A DNA stretch of 64,000 nucleotides. Origin: Microbacterium oryzae (GTDB lineage Bacteria > Actinomycetota > Actinomycetes > Actinomycetales > Microbacteriaceae). A program made the position numbers and the translations under genes. Shown in pieces: positions 1-9,394 of the stretch. The stretch is from positions 124,001-188,000 of the forward strand of contig NZ_JAUEPM010000003.1 of the NCBI RefSeq assembly GCF_030406385.1, written 5' to 3'. Numbering within the stretch: the stretch's first letter is position 1; the number at the start of each line of letters is the position of its first letter. The notes below the pieces were generated by a model that saw only the letters and a list, made by a program, of their open reading frames with translations, ran no database searches and was not told the DNA's origin.

Positions 1-154
1 GGCCCTGCTCGCGCCGCTGCTGCGCTCCGACGGCCTCGTCGTCGTGGAACGCGCGACCCGCTCCGGGGCTCCCGACTGGAGCGCCGCGGGTCTCGCCCCG
101 TGGCGCGAGCGGTCGTACGGCGACACGACCCTCTGGTGGGGCGAGCCCGCCTGA
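1..154 (+). CDS. rsmD: 16S rRNA (guanine966-N2)-methyltransferase RsmD, C-terminal end
   Basis: Only the last 50 codons are present; the frame is open from base 2 and stops with TGA at 152-154. The visible tail (LRSDGLVVVERATRSG, then WRERSYGDTTLWWGEPA) matches the end of the RsmD family: a strand carrying VVVER, followed by the R-x-YGxT-x-LW closing strand of the Rossmann methyltransferase fold. RsmD methylates G966 of 16S rRNA during 30S assembly using SAM. The SAM-binding and NPPY catalytic parts lie outside the window, so the name rests on the tail alone. The next gene, thiL, converges on it with a 27-bp gap. Confidence 0.7.
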   Translation, partial: ALLAPLLRSDGLVVVERATRSGAPDWSAAGLAPWRERSYGDTTLWWGEPA

Positions 155-181
155 GCCCCGATCCGGAACGCCGGGACCGGC

Positions 182-1168
182 TCAGCCCGCTGCGGCGTCC
201 CAGTCGCGGTACGGGTCCCATCCGCCGGCGCCGCGATAGGCCTCGCCGTCCACGAGCACCGGCGCATCGCCGCGCTCGACGACGCGGCCGATCGCGCGGA
301 AGCCCGGCGGCAGCACGCCGGCAGGGAAGGTCGCGAGCAGCGCGTGGTCCTCACCGCCCTCGAGCGCCAGGCGCGGATCCGCGCCGAGGGCGTCCGTCGC
401 GATGTCGAGGGTCGCGCGCGAGGCGTCCGCCATTCGCCGGGCGTCGAGGACGAGGCCGTCGGAGACGTCCATCATGGCGGTCACGCCAGACAGGGCGGCG
501 AACGGCCCGAGCCCGATCGGCGGGGCCGGCCGCAGCTGGGCGGCCAGCGCGTCGGCGTCGCCGGTGCGCAGGTCGTCAGGTCGGATCGCCACGGGCGCTC
601 CGTCCGCGTCGCGGAAGCGGGTGAACAGCAGCTCCAGGCCGTGGGCGGCGCGGCCGAGCTCGCCCGCCACCGCGACGATGTCTCCCGGCCGCGCGCCGGA
701 GCGCGTGACGGGGGCGCGGCCTTCGAGGTCGCCCAGCGCCGTGACCGCGACGGTCAGGACGTCGCCGGTCGCGAGGTCGCCCCCCACCACCGCGCATCCC
801 GGCGCCAGCGCGTCGCACGCGGCGCGCAGGCCGTCGGCCATGGCCTCGACGAACGACACGCGGGTATGCCCCGGCAGCGCGAGCGCGACCAGCAGCGCCG
901 TGGGGCGCGCGCCCATGGCCGCGACGTCGGACAGGTTGACCGCCGCCGCCTTCCACCCGAGGTCGTACCCGCTGGACCAGGCCAGCCGGAAGTCCGGGCC
1001 GTGAATGAGCGTGTCGGTGGTCGCGACGACCGAGCCGGACGGCGCGGCCACGACGGCCGCGTCGTCGCCAGGACCGAGCAGGGTCGCGCTCGCCTGCCCC
1101 ATGCGGGCGAGGATGCGGCGCAGGATCTCGCCCTCGCTCAGGTCGGCGACGGTGGGCTCGGAGTGCAT
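182..1168 (-). CDS. thiL: Thiamine-monophosphate kinase
   Basis: ThiL phosphorylates thiamine monophosphate to the active cofactor thiamine diphosphate in the cytosol. The 328-residue product has the PurM/ThiL fold signatures: LGPGDDAAVV near residues 31-40 (Mg/ATP aspartates), VNLSDVAAMGARP, a GGDLATGD strand-loop and MMDVSDGLVLDA in the C-terminal half. The ATG at 1168 is chosen because family homology begins there (GEILRRILARMG); an open frame continues upstream but covers the promoter region and the start of the divergent gene. The gap to that divergent lipoprotein gene is only 49 bp, so the two promoters overlap. Length is normal for the family. Confidence 0.93.
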   Translation of the reverse strand: MHSEPTVADLSEGEILRRILARMGQASATLLGPGDDAAVVAAPSGSVVATTDTLIHGPDFRLAWSSGYDLGWKAAAVNLSDVAAMGARPTALLVALALPGHTRVSFVEAMADGLRAACDALAPGCAVVGGDLATGDVLTVAVTALGDLEGRAPVTRSGARPGDIVAVAGELGRAAHGLELLFTRFRDADGAPVAIRPDDLRTGDADALAAQLRPAPPIGLGPFAALSGVTAMMDVSDGLVLDARRMADASRATLDIATDALGADPRLALEGGEDHALLATFPAGVLPPGFRAIGRVVERGDAPVLVDGEAYRGAGGWDPYRDWDAAAG

Positions 1169-1217
1169 CCGTCCAGCGTAGGCGAACGTCCAGGAGGGGC
1201 GAACGTAGGCTGGGTGG

Positions 1218-1727
1218 GTGCTCCGCCGTCTCGCCGCCGTCGCAGGTCTCGCCGCCATCGCAGCCGTCTCGGGATGCGCCACGACCGTGCACCTGGAGCC
1301 GGCGCCGCTGGCAGACGACCCGCTCTGCGCCGAGGTGTCGGTGCGGATGCCCGACACCGTCTCCGGTCTCGAGCGCCACTGGACCGATGCGCAGGCGACG
1401 GCGGTCTGGGGCGATCCGACCGCGGTGATCCTCACCTGCGGGCTGGAGGCGCTCGCGCCGACCACCGAGCAGTGCGTCACGATCGACGGCGTCGACTGGG
1501 TGGTCGACGAGACCGACCGGCCGAACCTGCGCATGACGACCTACGGGCGCGAGCCGGCCGTGCAGGTGTACGTCGACACGACGGTGGTCACGGCCGACAG
1601 CGTCCTCGCCGGCAGCGCGCTGGGCGGACCGGTGTCGACCATCCCCAGGACGACGCAGTGCACCGACCCCGACACGGCCGACCCCGACGCCGAGGACGCG
1701 CCCACCACCGGGTCCGACGGCGAGTGA
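1218..1727 (+). CDS. DUF3515 family lipoprotein
   Basis: A 169-residue exported protein with a GTG start. The N-terminus is a lipoprotein signal: MLRR, a hydrophobic Ala/Val/Leu stretch, and a lipobox VSGC with the acylated Cys at residue 20. The body (pair of Cys, a WGDPTAVILTCG motif, a conserved DWVVDE) matches DUF3515, an actinobacterial family usually found beside thiL and ddl as here. Its function is not established. The C-terminal ~20 residues are Asp/Thr-rich and look disordered. It converges on ddl, with stop codons 22 bp apart, and is divergent from thiL. Confidence 0.85.
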   Translation: MLRRLAAVAGLAAIAAVSGCATTVHLEPAPLADDPLCAEVSVRMPDTVSGLERHWTDAQATAVWGDPTAVILTCGLEALAPTTEQCVTIDGVDWVVDETDRPNLRMTTYGREPAVQVYVDTTVVTADSVLAGSALGGPVSTIPRTTQCTDPDTADPDAEDAPTTGSDGE

Positions 1728-1749
1728 GCGCGCGTCGGACCCGGCGGCG

Positions 1750-2844
1750 TCACGCCGCGCGGGCGCGACCGAGCTCGACGAGCTCGGTGATGAGCTCCGA
1801 GTAGGTCATCCCCGAGGCGATCCAGCACTTCGGGAACATCGAGATCGGCGTGAAGCCGGGCATGGTGTTGAGCTCGTTGACGACGACCTCGCCCTCCGGC
1901 GTGAGGAAGACGTCGACGCGGGCGAGGCCACGGCCATCCACCGCCTCGAAAGCGCGCACGCCCACCTCGCGGATGGTCGTGACCTGCTCGTCGGTGAGGT
2001 CTGCCGGGCACACGACGTCGACGCCCTCTCCACCGAGATACTTGCCCTCGAAGTCGTAGAAGTCGCGCGTCGTCAGCACGATCTCACCGGGAAGCGAGGC
2101 ACGCGCACGGCCGCCCTCACGCCCCTCGAGCATGGCGACCTCGATCTCGCGGCCGGCGATGCCCTGCTCCACGAGCACCTTGTCGTCCTCGGCGAAGGCG
2201 ATGCGCATCGCCTCGTCGAGCTCGGACGCATCGCGCGCCTTCGACACGCCGACGCTGGAGCCGGCGCGGGCGGGCTTGACGAAGAGCGGGTAGCCGAGCG
2301 CGTCGGCCTCCGCGCGCACGGCGTCCGCGTCGCCATCCCACCGCGCCTTCCGCACCGTCGTCCACGGCGCGACGGGCACGCCCTCGGCCTGCAGCGCGAC
2401 CTTCATGAAGTGCTTGTCCATGCACAGCGCCGAGTCGAGCACGCCGCCCCCGGCATACGCCAGACCGAGGATGTCGAGGAAGCCCTGCATGGTGCCGTCC
2501 TCGCCGTGCAGGCCGTGGAGGATCGGCAGCACGGCGTCGACCTCGCCGAGCTCGCGCTCGGAGCCGTCCGCGAGCCGGACCCGCAGCGTGCGGTCCGCGC
2601 CGCCCTGGGGCCAGATCACGCGCGTGCCGTTGTCGACGACCTCGGGCAGCCGATCCGCGTCGAGCCGGAACCGGCTGGGGTCGTCCTCCTCGAGGACGAA
2701 CACGCCGTCGCGGGTGATCCCGACCGGGATCACCCGGTAGCGGTCACGGTCGATCGCGCCCAGCACCCCGCCCGCCGTCGCGGAGGAGATCGCGTGCTCG
2801 CTGGAGCGTCCGCCGAAGAGCACCGCCACTGTCGCCGTCGTCAT
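1750..2844 (-). CDS. ddl: D-alanine--D-alanine ligase
   Basis: Ddl joins two D-Ala molecules with ATP to make the dipeptide end of the peptidoglycan stem. The 364-residue protein opens with VAVLFGGRSSEH, then has LHGLHGEDGTMQG, the ATP-grasp lysine region (KPARAGSSVGVSKA) and the Mg-binding ELNTMPGFTP loop. The omega-loop reads DFYDFEGKY, with the tyrosine typical of D-Ala-D-Ala ligases; VanA/VanB-type D-lactate ligases have a His there. So ordinary vancomycin-sensitive peptidoglycan is expected. It is the last gene of the murA-plsC-gpsA-ddl unit, and its first 101 bp overlap the 3' end of gpsA in another frame. Confidence 0.95.
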   Translation of the reverse strand: MTTATVAVLFGGRSSEHAISSATAGGVLGAIDRDRYRVIPVGITRDGVFVLEEDDPSRFRLDADRLPEVVDNGTRVIWPQGGADRTLRVRLADGSERELGEVDAVLPILHGLHGEDGTMQGFLDILGLAYAGGGVLDSALCMDKHFMKVALQAEGVPVAPWTTVRKARWDGDADAVRAEADALGYPLFVKPARAGSSVGVSKARDASELDEAMRIAFAEDDKVLVEQGIAGREIEVAMLEGREGGRARASLPGEIVLTTRDFYDFEGKYLGGEGVDVVCPADLTDEQVTTIREVGVRAFEAVDGRGLARVDVFLTPEGEVVVNELNTMPGFTPISMFPKCWIASGMTYSELITELVELGRARAA

Positions 2845-3859
2845 TCGTCGTCCTCTCGCCCCGGGGGGTGTCGTCGTCTGTGGTGAGGTGGGGCGCGATG
2901 TCGCGCGGGTCGAGCGTGCCGTCCAGCACCATCCGCACCTGCTCGACGATGGGCATCTGCACGCCCTTCGCCCGCGCGAGCTTGAGGATGGGAGCGACGG
3001 AGCCGAGGCCCTCGGCCGTCTGCTCCATCTGCTTCACGACGTCCTGCAGCGTGTAGCCCTGTCCGAGGAGGCGCCCCGCGGTGTTGTTGCGGCTGAGCGG
3101 CGACTGGCACGTGGCGATCAGGTCGCCGAGCCCCGCCAAGCCCTGCATGGTCTCCGGCCGAGCGCCATAGGCGACGGCGAAGTCGGTCATCTCCACGAGG
3201 CCGCGGGTGATGATCGAGGCCTTCGTGTTCTCCCCGTAGCCCACGCCGTCGACGATGCCGATGGCGACCGCGATGAGGTTCTTCAGCACGCCGCCGAACT
3301 CCGTGCCGATCACGTCGGTGTTGACGAAGCTGCGGAAGTAGCGGTTGCGCGCGGTGCGCGCGATGCGGTCGGCGGTCTCCTGGCTCGACGAGGAGATGAC
3401 GGCGGCGGTCGGCTGCTCGCGGGCGATCTCGAGGGCGAGGTTCGGCCCGCTCGCCACCGCGATGCGCGCGGGGTCGCAGTCGAGCGCCTGCTCGACGACC
3501 TGGCTCATCCGCAGGCCCGACTTCTTCTCGACGCCCTTCATGAGGCTCACCACGGGCACGTCGGGGCCGATGAGGGGACGCAGCTGCTTGAGCGTGTCGC
3601 GCGCGGACTTGCTCGGCACCGAGAGGTAGATCTGGTCGGCGCCCTCGACGGCCTTCTGCAGCAGGTGGGTGGCGCGGATGGTCCGGGGCAGGTTGATGCC
3701 GGAGAGGTACTGCGAGTTGCGCTTGGCCTGGTCGATCTCGTACGCGAGCTCGGCGCGCCGCGCCCACATCGTCACCTGGGCACCGCCGTCGGCGAGGATC
3801 TTGCCGAAGGTCGTGCCCCAGCTGCCTGCGCCGAGAACGACCACGCGCTCGGGAATCAC
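2744..3859 (-). CDS. gpsA: NAD(P)-dependent glycerol-3-phosphate dehydrogenase
   Basis: GpsA reduces dihydroxyacetone phosphate to sn-glycerol-3-phosphate, the phospholipid backbone. The GTG start at 3859 overlaps the plsC stop by 4 nt (GTGA). The 371-residue product has the N-terminal dinucleotide motif VLGAGSWGTTF, the SLMKGVEKKSG loop, and the catalytic-lysine motif GVLKNLIAVAIGIVDG. The typical domain ends near residue 335, after EQVRMVLDG. About 35 more residues, rich in Asp, Arg and Gly (DDDTPRGERTTNDDGDSGG and on), run 101 bp into ddl. That tail looks like a run-on rather than a domain. It supplies the substrate for the adjacent acyltransferase. Confidence 0.94.
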   Translation of the reverse strand: MIPERVVVLGAGSWGTTFGKILADGGAQVTMWARRAELAYEIDQAKRNSQYLSGINLPRTIRATHLLQKAVEGADQIYLSVPSKSARDTLKQLRPLIGPDVPVVSLMKGVEKKSGLRMSQVVEQALDCDPARIAVASGPNLALEIAREQPTAAVISSSSQETADRIARTARNRYFRSFVNTDVIGTEFGGVLKNLIAVAIGIVDGVGYGENTKASIITRGLVEMTDFAVAYGARPETMQGLAGLGDLIATCQSPLSRNNTAGRLLGQGYTLQDVVKQMEQTAEGLGSVAPILKLARAKGVQMPIVEQVRMVLDGTLDPRDIAPHLTTDDDTPRGERTTNDDGDSGGALRRTLQRARDLLRDGGRGAGRDRP

Positions 3860-4596
3860 AGCTTGCCCGTTTCGGCCTGGCCGTGCTGCGACGGATCCCA
3901 GCGCTCGGGCGGCGCGGTCTCACCGCGCAGCTCCTCGACGAGGGCTGTGATCGCCGCCATCACGCGCTCGGTCGCGGTCTGAATCGCCGCCTGATCGGTG
4001 CGTCCCGCCAGATCCGACACGTCCACGGGCTCGCCGATGGCGACCGTGATGCGCTTGCGCGGCGGCAGGACGGAGAGCTTCCCGTAGCGCGGCATGAGGT
4101 CCTGCGCGCCCCAGTGCGCCATCGGGATGAGCGGCATGCCGCCGGCGAGCGCCAGACGCGCGGCGCCCGACTTGCCGCGCATCGGCCACAGGTCGGGATC
4201 CCGCGTGAGCGTCCCCTCCGGGTACACGATGACGCCGCTCTGGTTCTCGGCGAGCTTCGTCGCCTGCGCGATCGCCTGCGCCGCCGCACCGCGCGAGCGC
4301 GCGACGGGCACCATCCCCGCCCGGTGCAGCAGCCATCCGACGACCGGGATGCGGAAGAGGCTCTCCTTCGCGAGGAACCGGGGCGCGCGACCGATCCGCC
4401 ACGTTGCCACGGCCACGATGAGCGGATCGATCTCGCTGTGGTGGTTCGGCGCGAGGACGAACGCTCCCCGCTCGGGCAGACGCTCGGCCCCGCGGATCTC
4501 GACGCGCGCGACGAGGCCGAACAGCGGCACGACGATCGCCGCGAGCGGCCAGAAGATGCTCGGGCGCGACTTCTCGGGGGAAGCGCCCACCGTCAC
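3856..4596 (-). CDS. plsC: 1-acyl-sn-glycerol-3-phosphate acyltransferase (PlsC family)
   Basis: A membrane-associated acyltransferase that puts the second acyl chain on lysophosphatidate to give phosphatidic acid. The 246-residue product has a hydrophobic N-terminal segment (residues 14-30), the catalytic H-x4-D motif in NHHSEID (His52, Asp57), the substrate motif RAGMVPVARS and motif III YPEGTLTRD. The GTG at 4596 overlaps the murA stop by 4 nt, and its own stop overlaps the gpsA start the same way, so murA, plsC and gpsA are translationally coupled. A longer upstream open frame exists but lies wholly inside murA and shows no family similarity. Confidence 0.9.
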   Translation of the reverse strand: MTVGASPEKSRPSIFWPLAAIVVPLFGLVARVEIRGAERLPERGAFVLAPNHHSEIDPLIVAVATWRIGRAPRFLAKESLFRIPVVGWLLHRAGMVPVARSRGAAAQAIAQATKLAENQSGVIVYPEGTLTRDPDLWPMRGKSGAARLALAGGMPLIPMAHWGAQDLMPRYGKLSVLPPRKRITVAIGEPVDVSDLAGRTDQAAIQTATERVMAAITALVEELRGETAPPERWDPSQHGQAETGKL

Positions 4597-5960
4597 CCCA
4601 CGACGTCGAAGTCGGCGCCGAGCGCGGTGAGCTTCTCGAAGAACTTCTCGTAGCCGCGTCGGATGATGCCGACGCCCGACACCCGCGACGTGCCCTCCGC
4701 CGCCAGCGCCGCGATGACGTGACTGTACCCGCCCCGGAGGTCGGGCACGACGATGTCGGCGCCGTGCAGCGGCGTCGGACCGGTGATCACCGCCGCCTGC
4801 TCGAGCTCGCGACGCGGCACGCGCCGGTAGGGGCCTTCCAGTCCCTCGCGGTGCACGACGATGTTCGCGCCCATCTGGTTGAGGGCCTCGGTGAACCCGA
4901 AACGGTTCTCGTAGACGGTCTCGTGCACGACCGACGTGCCGTTGGCCTGCGTGAGCGCGACGATCAGCGGCTGCTGCCAGTCGGTCATGAAGCCGGGGTG
5001 CACATCGGTCTCGACGGTGACGGCCTTGAGGGGCGTCGTGCCGCGACGGAAGCGGATGCCCTCGTCGGTGATGTCGAAGTCGCCGCCCACCTTGCGGTAG
5101 ACGTTGAGGAACGTGAGCATCTCGTACTGACGCGCGCCCTTGACGAAGATGTCGCCGTCGGTCGCCAGCGCCGCAGCGGCCCACGAGGCCGCCTCGTTCC
5201 GGTCGAACAGCGAGCGGTGGTCGTAGCCGCGCAGCTCGCTGACACCCTCGATGAAGATGACGCGATTCGGCTCGTACGAGATGATGGCGCCCATCTTCTG
5301 CAGCACGCCGATGAGATCCATGATCTCGGGCTCGATCGCCGCGTTGCGCAGCTCGGTGACGCCCGACGCGCGCACCGCCGTGAGGAGGACCTGCTCGGTG
5401 GCGCCCACGCTCGGGTACGGCAGCTCGATGTCGGCTCCGTGCAGGCCGTTCGGGGCCGACAGGCGGATGCCGCTCGGCTGCTTGTCGACGACCGCGCCGA
5501 ACGCGCGCAGGGCGTCGAGGTGGAAGTCGATCGGGCGGTCGCCGATGCGGCAGCCGCCGAGGTCGGGGATGAACGCCTGACCCAGCACGTGCAGCAGCGG
5601 GCCGCAGAACAGGATCGGGATGCGCGAGGAGCCCGCGTGCGCGTCGATCTCCTCGAAGTTCGCCGACTTCGCCTCGCTCGGATCGAGGATCAGCGAGCCG
5701 GGCTCCTCACCCTCGGACACGGCCACGCCGTGCACCTCGAGGAGCGATCGCACGACCTCGACATCGCGGATGTCCGGCACGTCGCGCAGGATGCTCGGCG
5801 TCTCTCCGAGGAGAGACGCGACCATCGCCTTCGTGGCGAGGTTCTTGGCACCTCGCACGTCGACCTGTCCGCGCAGCGGCCGTCCGCCGCGGATCTCGAT
5901 CACTTCGCCGCTGCGGGATGCCGAAGCGTCCGCGGCCTTGGTGTCGCCCAGGAGAGTCAT
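4593..5960 (-). CDS. murA: UDP-N-acetylglucosamine 1-carboxyvinyltransferase
   Basis: MurA transfers enolpyruvate from PEP to UDP-GlcNAc, the first committed step of peptidoglycan synthesis. The 455-residue protein carries GAKN near residues 37-40 (substrate Lys-Asn) and the active-site loop LGGCRIGDRP with Cys137 in the position of E. coli Cys115. The cysteine means fosfomycin could alkylate this enzyme; mycobacterial MurA has Asp and is intrinsically resistant. An N-terminal extension of about 18 Ala/Ser/Asp-rich residues precedes the fold. It lies 67 bp after leuD and opens the coupled murA-plsC-gpsA-ddl envelope unit. Confidence 0.94.
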   Translation of the reverse strand: MTLLGDTKAADASASRSGEVIEIRGGRPLRGQVDVRGAKNLATKAMVASLLGETPSILRDVPDIRDVEVVRSLLEVHGVAVSEGEEPGSLILDPSEAKSANFEEIDAHAGSSRIPILFCGPLLHVLGQAFIPDLGGCRIGDRPIDFHLDALRAFGAVVDKQPSGIRLSAPNGLHGADIELPYPSVGATEQVLLTAVRASGVTELRNAAIEPEIMDLIGVLQKMGAIISYEPNRVIFIEGVSELRGYDHRSLFDRNEAASWAAAALATDGDIFVKGARQYEMLTFLNVYRKVGGDFDITDEGIRFRRGTTPLKAVTVETDVHPGFMTDWQQPLIVALTQANGTSVVHETVYENRFGFTEALNQMGANIVVHREGLEGPYRRVPRRELEQAAVITGPTPLHGADIVVPDLRGGYSHVIAALAAEGTSRVSGVGIIRRGYEKFFEKLTALGADFDVVG

Positions 5961-6027
5961 GTGCTGGTGGCCTCACTACAGTTCTGGCGGGTTCTCCGCC
6001 GGATTGACGGGGCCCCGAGCCCCGAGC

Positions 6028-6624
6028 TCACGGAACGGGTATCGTCCGTGGCCGCCACGCCTCGCGGCGGGCCTCGAACTCCGCGATCCTGTCCTCGTTG
6101 CGGAGTGTGAGCCCGATGTCATCGAGCCCCTCGAGGAGCCGCCACCTAGTGTAATCGTCGATCTCGAACGGGGCCGTGAAGTCGCCGAGTGCGGCGGTTC
6201 GCGCCACCAGGTCGACGGTCATCTCGACGCCCGGCTGCGCGTCGATGGCCGCCCAGAAGCGCTTCAGGTCCTCCTCGGAGATGATGCCCGTCACGAGGCC
6301 CTGCTTGCCGGAGTTGCCGCGGAAGATGTCGGCGAACCGGGGGCTCAGCACGACCTTGAAGCCGTAGTCGCGCAGCGCCCAGACGGCGTGCTCGCGGCTC
6401 GATCCGGTGCCGAAGTCGGGGCCCGCGACGAGCACCGAGGCGTGCCGGAACGGCTCCTGGTTGAGGATGAACTGCGGGTCCTGCCGCCAGCCGTGGAAGA
6501 GGGCATCCTCGAAGCCGGTCTTCGTGACGCGCTTGAGGAAGACCGCCGGGATGATCTGATCGGTGTCGACGTTCGAGCGCTTCAGCGGCGCGGCGACACC
6601 CGTGTGAGTGGTGAACTTCTCCAT
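6028..6624 (-). CDS. leuD: 3-isopropylmalate dehydratase small subunit
   Basis: LeuD is the swivelling small subunit of isopropylmalate isomerase; with LeuC it converts 2-isopropylmalate to 3-isopropylmalate in leucine synthesis. The 198-residue protein begins [27 protein letters not shown], and the substrate-specificity/swivel motif [17 protein letters not shown] is intact at about residues 68-84. A typical C-terminal [13 protein letters not shown] follows. It is 10 bp downstream of leuC and clearly cotranscribed. leuB sits about 47 kb away in the same window; leuA is not present. Confidence 0.96.
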   Translation of the reverse strand: MEKFTTHTGVAAPLKRSNVDTDQIIPAVFLKRVTKTGFEDALFHGWRQDPQFILNQEPFRHASVLVAGPDFGTGSSREHAVWALRDYGFKVVLSPRFADIFRGNSGKQGLVTGIISEEDLKRFWAAIDAQPGVEMTVDLVARTAALGDFTAPFEIDDYTRWRLLEGLDDIGLTLRNEDRIAEFEARREAWRPRTIPVP

Positions 6625-6634
6625 GGCGTGCTCC

Positions 6635-8104
6635 TCAGGCCGTCGCGTCGGTCAGGGCGGGCTGCTCGGTCGCAGCGAGATCGGACGGGCTCGACAGCGT
6701 GCCGCGCACGGCGGTCGCGGCCGCGACGAGCGGCGACACGAGGTGAGTGCGACCGCCCTTGCCCTGACGTCCCTCGAAGTTGCGGTTGGAGGTCGACGCG
6801 CAGCGCTCCCCCGGCGCGAGCTGATCGGGGTTCATTCCCAGGCACATGGAGCACCCGGCGAAGCGCCACTCGGCGCCGAACTCCTTGACGATCATGTCGA
6901 TGCCCTCGGCCTCGGCCTGCAGGCGCACGCGGGCGGAGCCGGGAACGACCATGACGCGCACGCCGTCGGCCTTCTTCCGCCCCTCGATGATCGACGCGAA
7001 GGCGCGCAGGTCCTCGATGCGGCTGTTCGTGCACGACCCCATGAAGACGGCGTCCACGTGGACGTCCTTCAGCGGCGTGCCGGGCACGAGATCCATGTAC
7101 TCCAGCGCGCGCTCGGCGGCGGCGCGGGCGTTCGGGTCCTCGAAGTCCTCGGCAGCGGGCACGACGTCGCTCAGCGACACGCCCTGACCCGGGTTCGTCC
7201 CCCACGTGACGAACGGCTCGAGCTCGTTCGCGTCGATGAAGACCTCGGCGTCGAACGCGGCGCCCTCGTCGGTGGGCAGGGTGCGCCAGTAGGCGACAGC
7301 GTCCTCCCAGTCCTGACCCTTGGGCGCGTGGGGGCGCCCCTCGAGGTAGGCGAACGTCGTCTCGTCGGGCGCGACCATCCCGGCTCGCGCGCCGGCCTCG
7401 ATCGACATGTTGCAGATCGTCATCCGGCCCTCCATGGAGAGCGAGCGGATGGCGCTGCCGCGGTACTCGAGGACGTAGCCCTGTCCGCCGCCGGTGCCGA
7501 TCTTCGCGATGACGGCGAGGATGATGTCCTTCGCGGTGACGCCGGGCTTCAGGTCGCCCTCGACGGTGATCGCCATCGTCTTGAACGGCTTCAGCGGCAG
7601 CGTCTGCGTGGCCATGACGTGCTCGACCTCGCTCGTGCCGATGCCGAAGGCCATCGCGCCGAAGGCGCCGTGGGTGGAGGTGTGGCTGTCGCCGCACACC
7701 ACCGTGATGCCGGGCATCGTCAGTCCGAGCTGCGGCCCGACCACGTGGACGATGCCCTGCTCCGCGTCGCCCAGCGAGTGCAGGCGCACGCCGAACTCGG
7801 CGGCATTGCGGCGCAGCGTCTCGATCTGCGTGCGGCTGGTGAGGTCGGCGATCGGCTTGTCGATGTCGAGCGTCGGGGTGTTGTGGTCCTCGGTCGCGAT
7901 CGTGAGGTCCAGGCGCCGCAGGCCGCGGCCCTCCGCGCGCAGGCCGTCGAACGCCTGCGGGCTCGTCACCTCGTGCACGAGGTGCAGATCGATGTAGATG
8001 AGGTCGGGCTGACCGTCCTCCCCCTTCACGACGAGGTGGTCGTCCCAGACCTTCTCGGCCAGCGTGCGGGGGCGGTCCGGAATTCGGATGTCGTTGCTGC
8101 TCAT
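6635..8104 (-). CDS. leuC: 3-isopropylmalate dehydratase large subunit
   Basis: LeuC is the [4Fe-4S] aconitase-type catalytic subunit of isopropylmalate isomerase. The 489-residue protein shows the family start ([14 protein letters not shown]), the [24 protein letters not shown] segment split by conserved His and Ser, and cluster ligands in [15 protein letters not shown] and [10 protein letters not shown]. It is the first gene of the minus-strand unit leuC-leuD-(murA...). The 238-bp region upstream must hold the promoter. I saw no obvious T-box or leucine-rich leader peptide there. Confidence 0.96.
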   Translation of the reverse strand: MSSNDIRIPDRPRTLAEKVWDDHLVVKGEDGQPDLIYIDLHLVHEVTSPQAFDGLRAEGRGLRRLDLTIATEDHNTPTLDIDKPIADLTSRTQIETLRRNAAEFGVRLHSLGDAEQGIVHVVGPQLGLTMPGITVVCGDSHTSTHGAFGAMAFGIGTSEVEHVMATQTLPLKPFKTMAITVEGDLKPGVTAKDIILAVIAKIGTGGGQGYVLEYRGSAIRSLSMEGRMTICNMSIEAGARAGMVAPDETTFAYLEGRPHAPKGQDWEDAVAYWRTLPTDEGAAFDAEVFIDANELEPFVTWGTNPGQGVSLSDVVPAAEDFEDPNARAAAERALEYMDLVPGTPLKDVHVDAVFMGSCTNSRIEDLRAFASIIEGRKKADGVRVMVVPGSARVRLQAEAEGIDMIVKEFGAEWRFAGCSMCLGMNPDQLAPGERCASTSNRNFEGRQGKGGRTHLVSPLVAAATAVRGTLSSPSDLAATEQPALTDATA

Positions 8105-8278
8105 GCTCTTCCTGCTCCTTGCGGTCGTCGGTGTCGGCCTACGACGGACTCCGCGACGGGCAAAGGCCTAGAGCGTGACCCCGTCGCGGCGGATAAGGAG
8201 AAGTCGGGCGCACCGCACCTCCTCAGAATAGCAGGGTGCTCAGCGCACCCCCGCCTCACGCGAGATGTGCGCAGACGA

Positions 8279-8323
8279 CCGCGGCGCGTCGACCCGTCGT
8301 GTGGACAGATCGACGCGCCGCGG
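8279..8323. terminator. Hairpin between terC and leuC, likely terC terminator
   Basis: A perfect 14-bp inverted repeat CCGCGGCGCGTCGA (8279-8292) pairs with 8310-8323 around a 17-nt loop. It starts 20 bp beyond the terC stop on the minus strand. No strong U-run follows, as is usual for high-GC actinobacterial terminators. Apart from this and the leuC promoter, the 8105-8342 gap shows no gene. Confidence 0.55.
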
Positions 8324-8342
8324 CGTCATCCTGCGCAGTCGA

Positions 8343-9347
8343 TCAGCGCGTTCCCGCCGAGACGGAGCGCTTCCGGCGCGCGTCGCGCGCATTGGAGACG
8401 AGGCTGGCGATGGTCGCGATCGCCATCGAGCCCACGATGACCGCGAGCGAGGTGAGGTTGCCGATCTCGGGCGCCCAGTCGACGTGGTGCCCGCCGTTGA
8501 TGAACGGCAGCTCGTTCTCGTGCAGCGCATGGAGGAAGAGCTTCACGCCGATGAAGGCGAGGATGAACGCCACGCCGTAGTGCAGGTACTTCAGCTTCTC
8601 GAGCAGGTCGCCGAGCAGGAAGTAGAGCTGACGAAGGCCCATCAGGGCGAAGAGGTTCGCCGCGAAGACGAGGAACGGCAGCTGCGTGATCCCGTAGATG
8701 GCGGGGATGGAGTCGATCGCGAACATGAGGTCGGTCACGCCGATCGACACGAAGACGATGAGCATCGGCGTGAGGACCTTCTTGCCGTTGACCGTGGTGC
8801 GCAGCTTCGAGCCGTCGTACTCGTCGCTGACGTCGATGAAGCGACGCAGCGTGCGGACGATGAAGCTCTCGGTCTCCGCGTCCTCGTCGTGCTTCTCCGG
8901 CATCGCCTGGCGAACGGCCGTGAAGATGAGGAATGCGCCGAAGAGGTAGAAGATCCAGCTGAGGTGCTGGATCGCGACGGCGCCGAGCAGGATGAACGCC
9001 GCCCGCAGCACCAGCGCGATGATGATGCCCACCATCAGCACCTCCTGCTGATAGCGGCGCGGCACCGAGAACTGGCTCATGATGAGCACGAAGACGAACA
9101 GGTTGTCGATCGACAGGCTGTACTCGGTGAGCCAGCCGGCGACGAACTCGCCCGCGTGCTGCGCGTCGCCGATCACCCACAGCAGCGCGGCGAACACCAG
9201 CGCGAGAGCGACGTAGAAGACCACCCACAGCGTCGACTCGCGGGTCGAGGGGATGTGCGGCCGCTTGAGGATGAGAAGCAGGTCGGCGATGAGGATGACG
9301 GTCAGGATCACGAGGGATCCGACTTGGAACCAGACGGGGATGTCCAA
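8343..9347 (-). CDS. TerC family membrane protein (probable Mn2+ exporter)
   Basis: A 334-residue integral membrane protein of the TerC/Alx family, members of which export Mn2+ or help metallate exported enzymes; the old 'tellurium resistance' label is historical. Two conserved acidic membrane motifs are present: LSIDNLFVFVLIMS and FAIDSIPAIYGI, within about seven to nine hydrophobic helices. The start chosen is TTG at 9347 (LDIPVWFQVGS), preceded by an AAAGG-like ribosome site; longer frames run into the structured leader. The leader resembles a Mn riboswitch, which fits Mn-inducible export. Confidence 0.85.
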   Translation of the reverse strand: MDIPVWFQVGSLVILTVILIADLLLILKRPHIPSTRESTLWVVFYVALALVFAALLWVIGDAQHAGEFVAGWLTEYSLSIDNLFVFVLIMSQFSVPRRYQQEVLMVGIIIALVLRAAFILLGAVAIQHLSWIFYLFGAFLIFTAVRQAMPEKHDEDAETESFIVRTLRRFIDVSDEYDGSKLRTTVNGKKVLTPMLIVFVSIGVTDLMFAIDSIPAIYGITQLPFLVFAANLFALMGLRQLYFLLGDLLEKLKYLHYGVAFILAFIGVKLFLHALHENELPFINGGHHVDWAPEIGNLTSLAVIVGSMAIATIASLVSNARDARRKRSVSAGTR

Positions 9348-9394
9348 GCGCAGGGCCTTTCGGAGGGACGGCGATGGGCGAAAGTCTCTCCCCC

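Noticed and set aside
344..1804. Long plus-strand frame antisense to thiL
   Set aside because: Arg/Gly-rich shadow of the GC-biased thiL gene and of the lipoprotein gene; no motif and no ribosome site.
1750..2844. D-Ala-D-Lac (vancomycin-resistance type) ligase
   Set aside because: The omega-loop has the Tyr of D-Ala-D-Ala ligases and no vanH/vanX neighbours are present.
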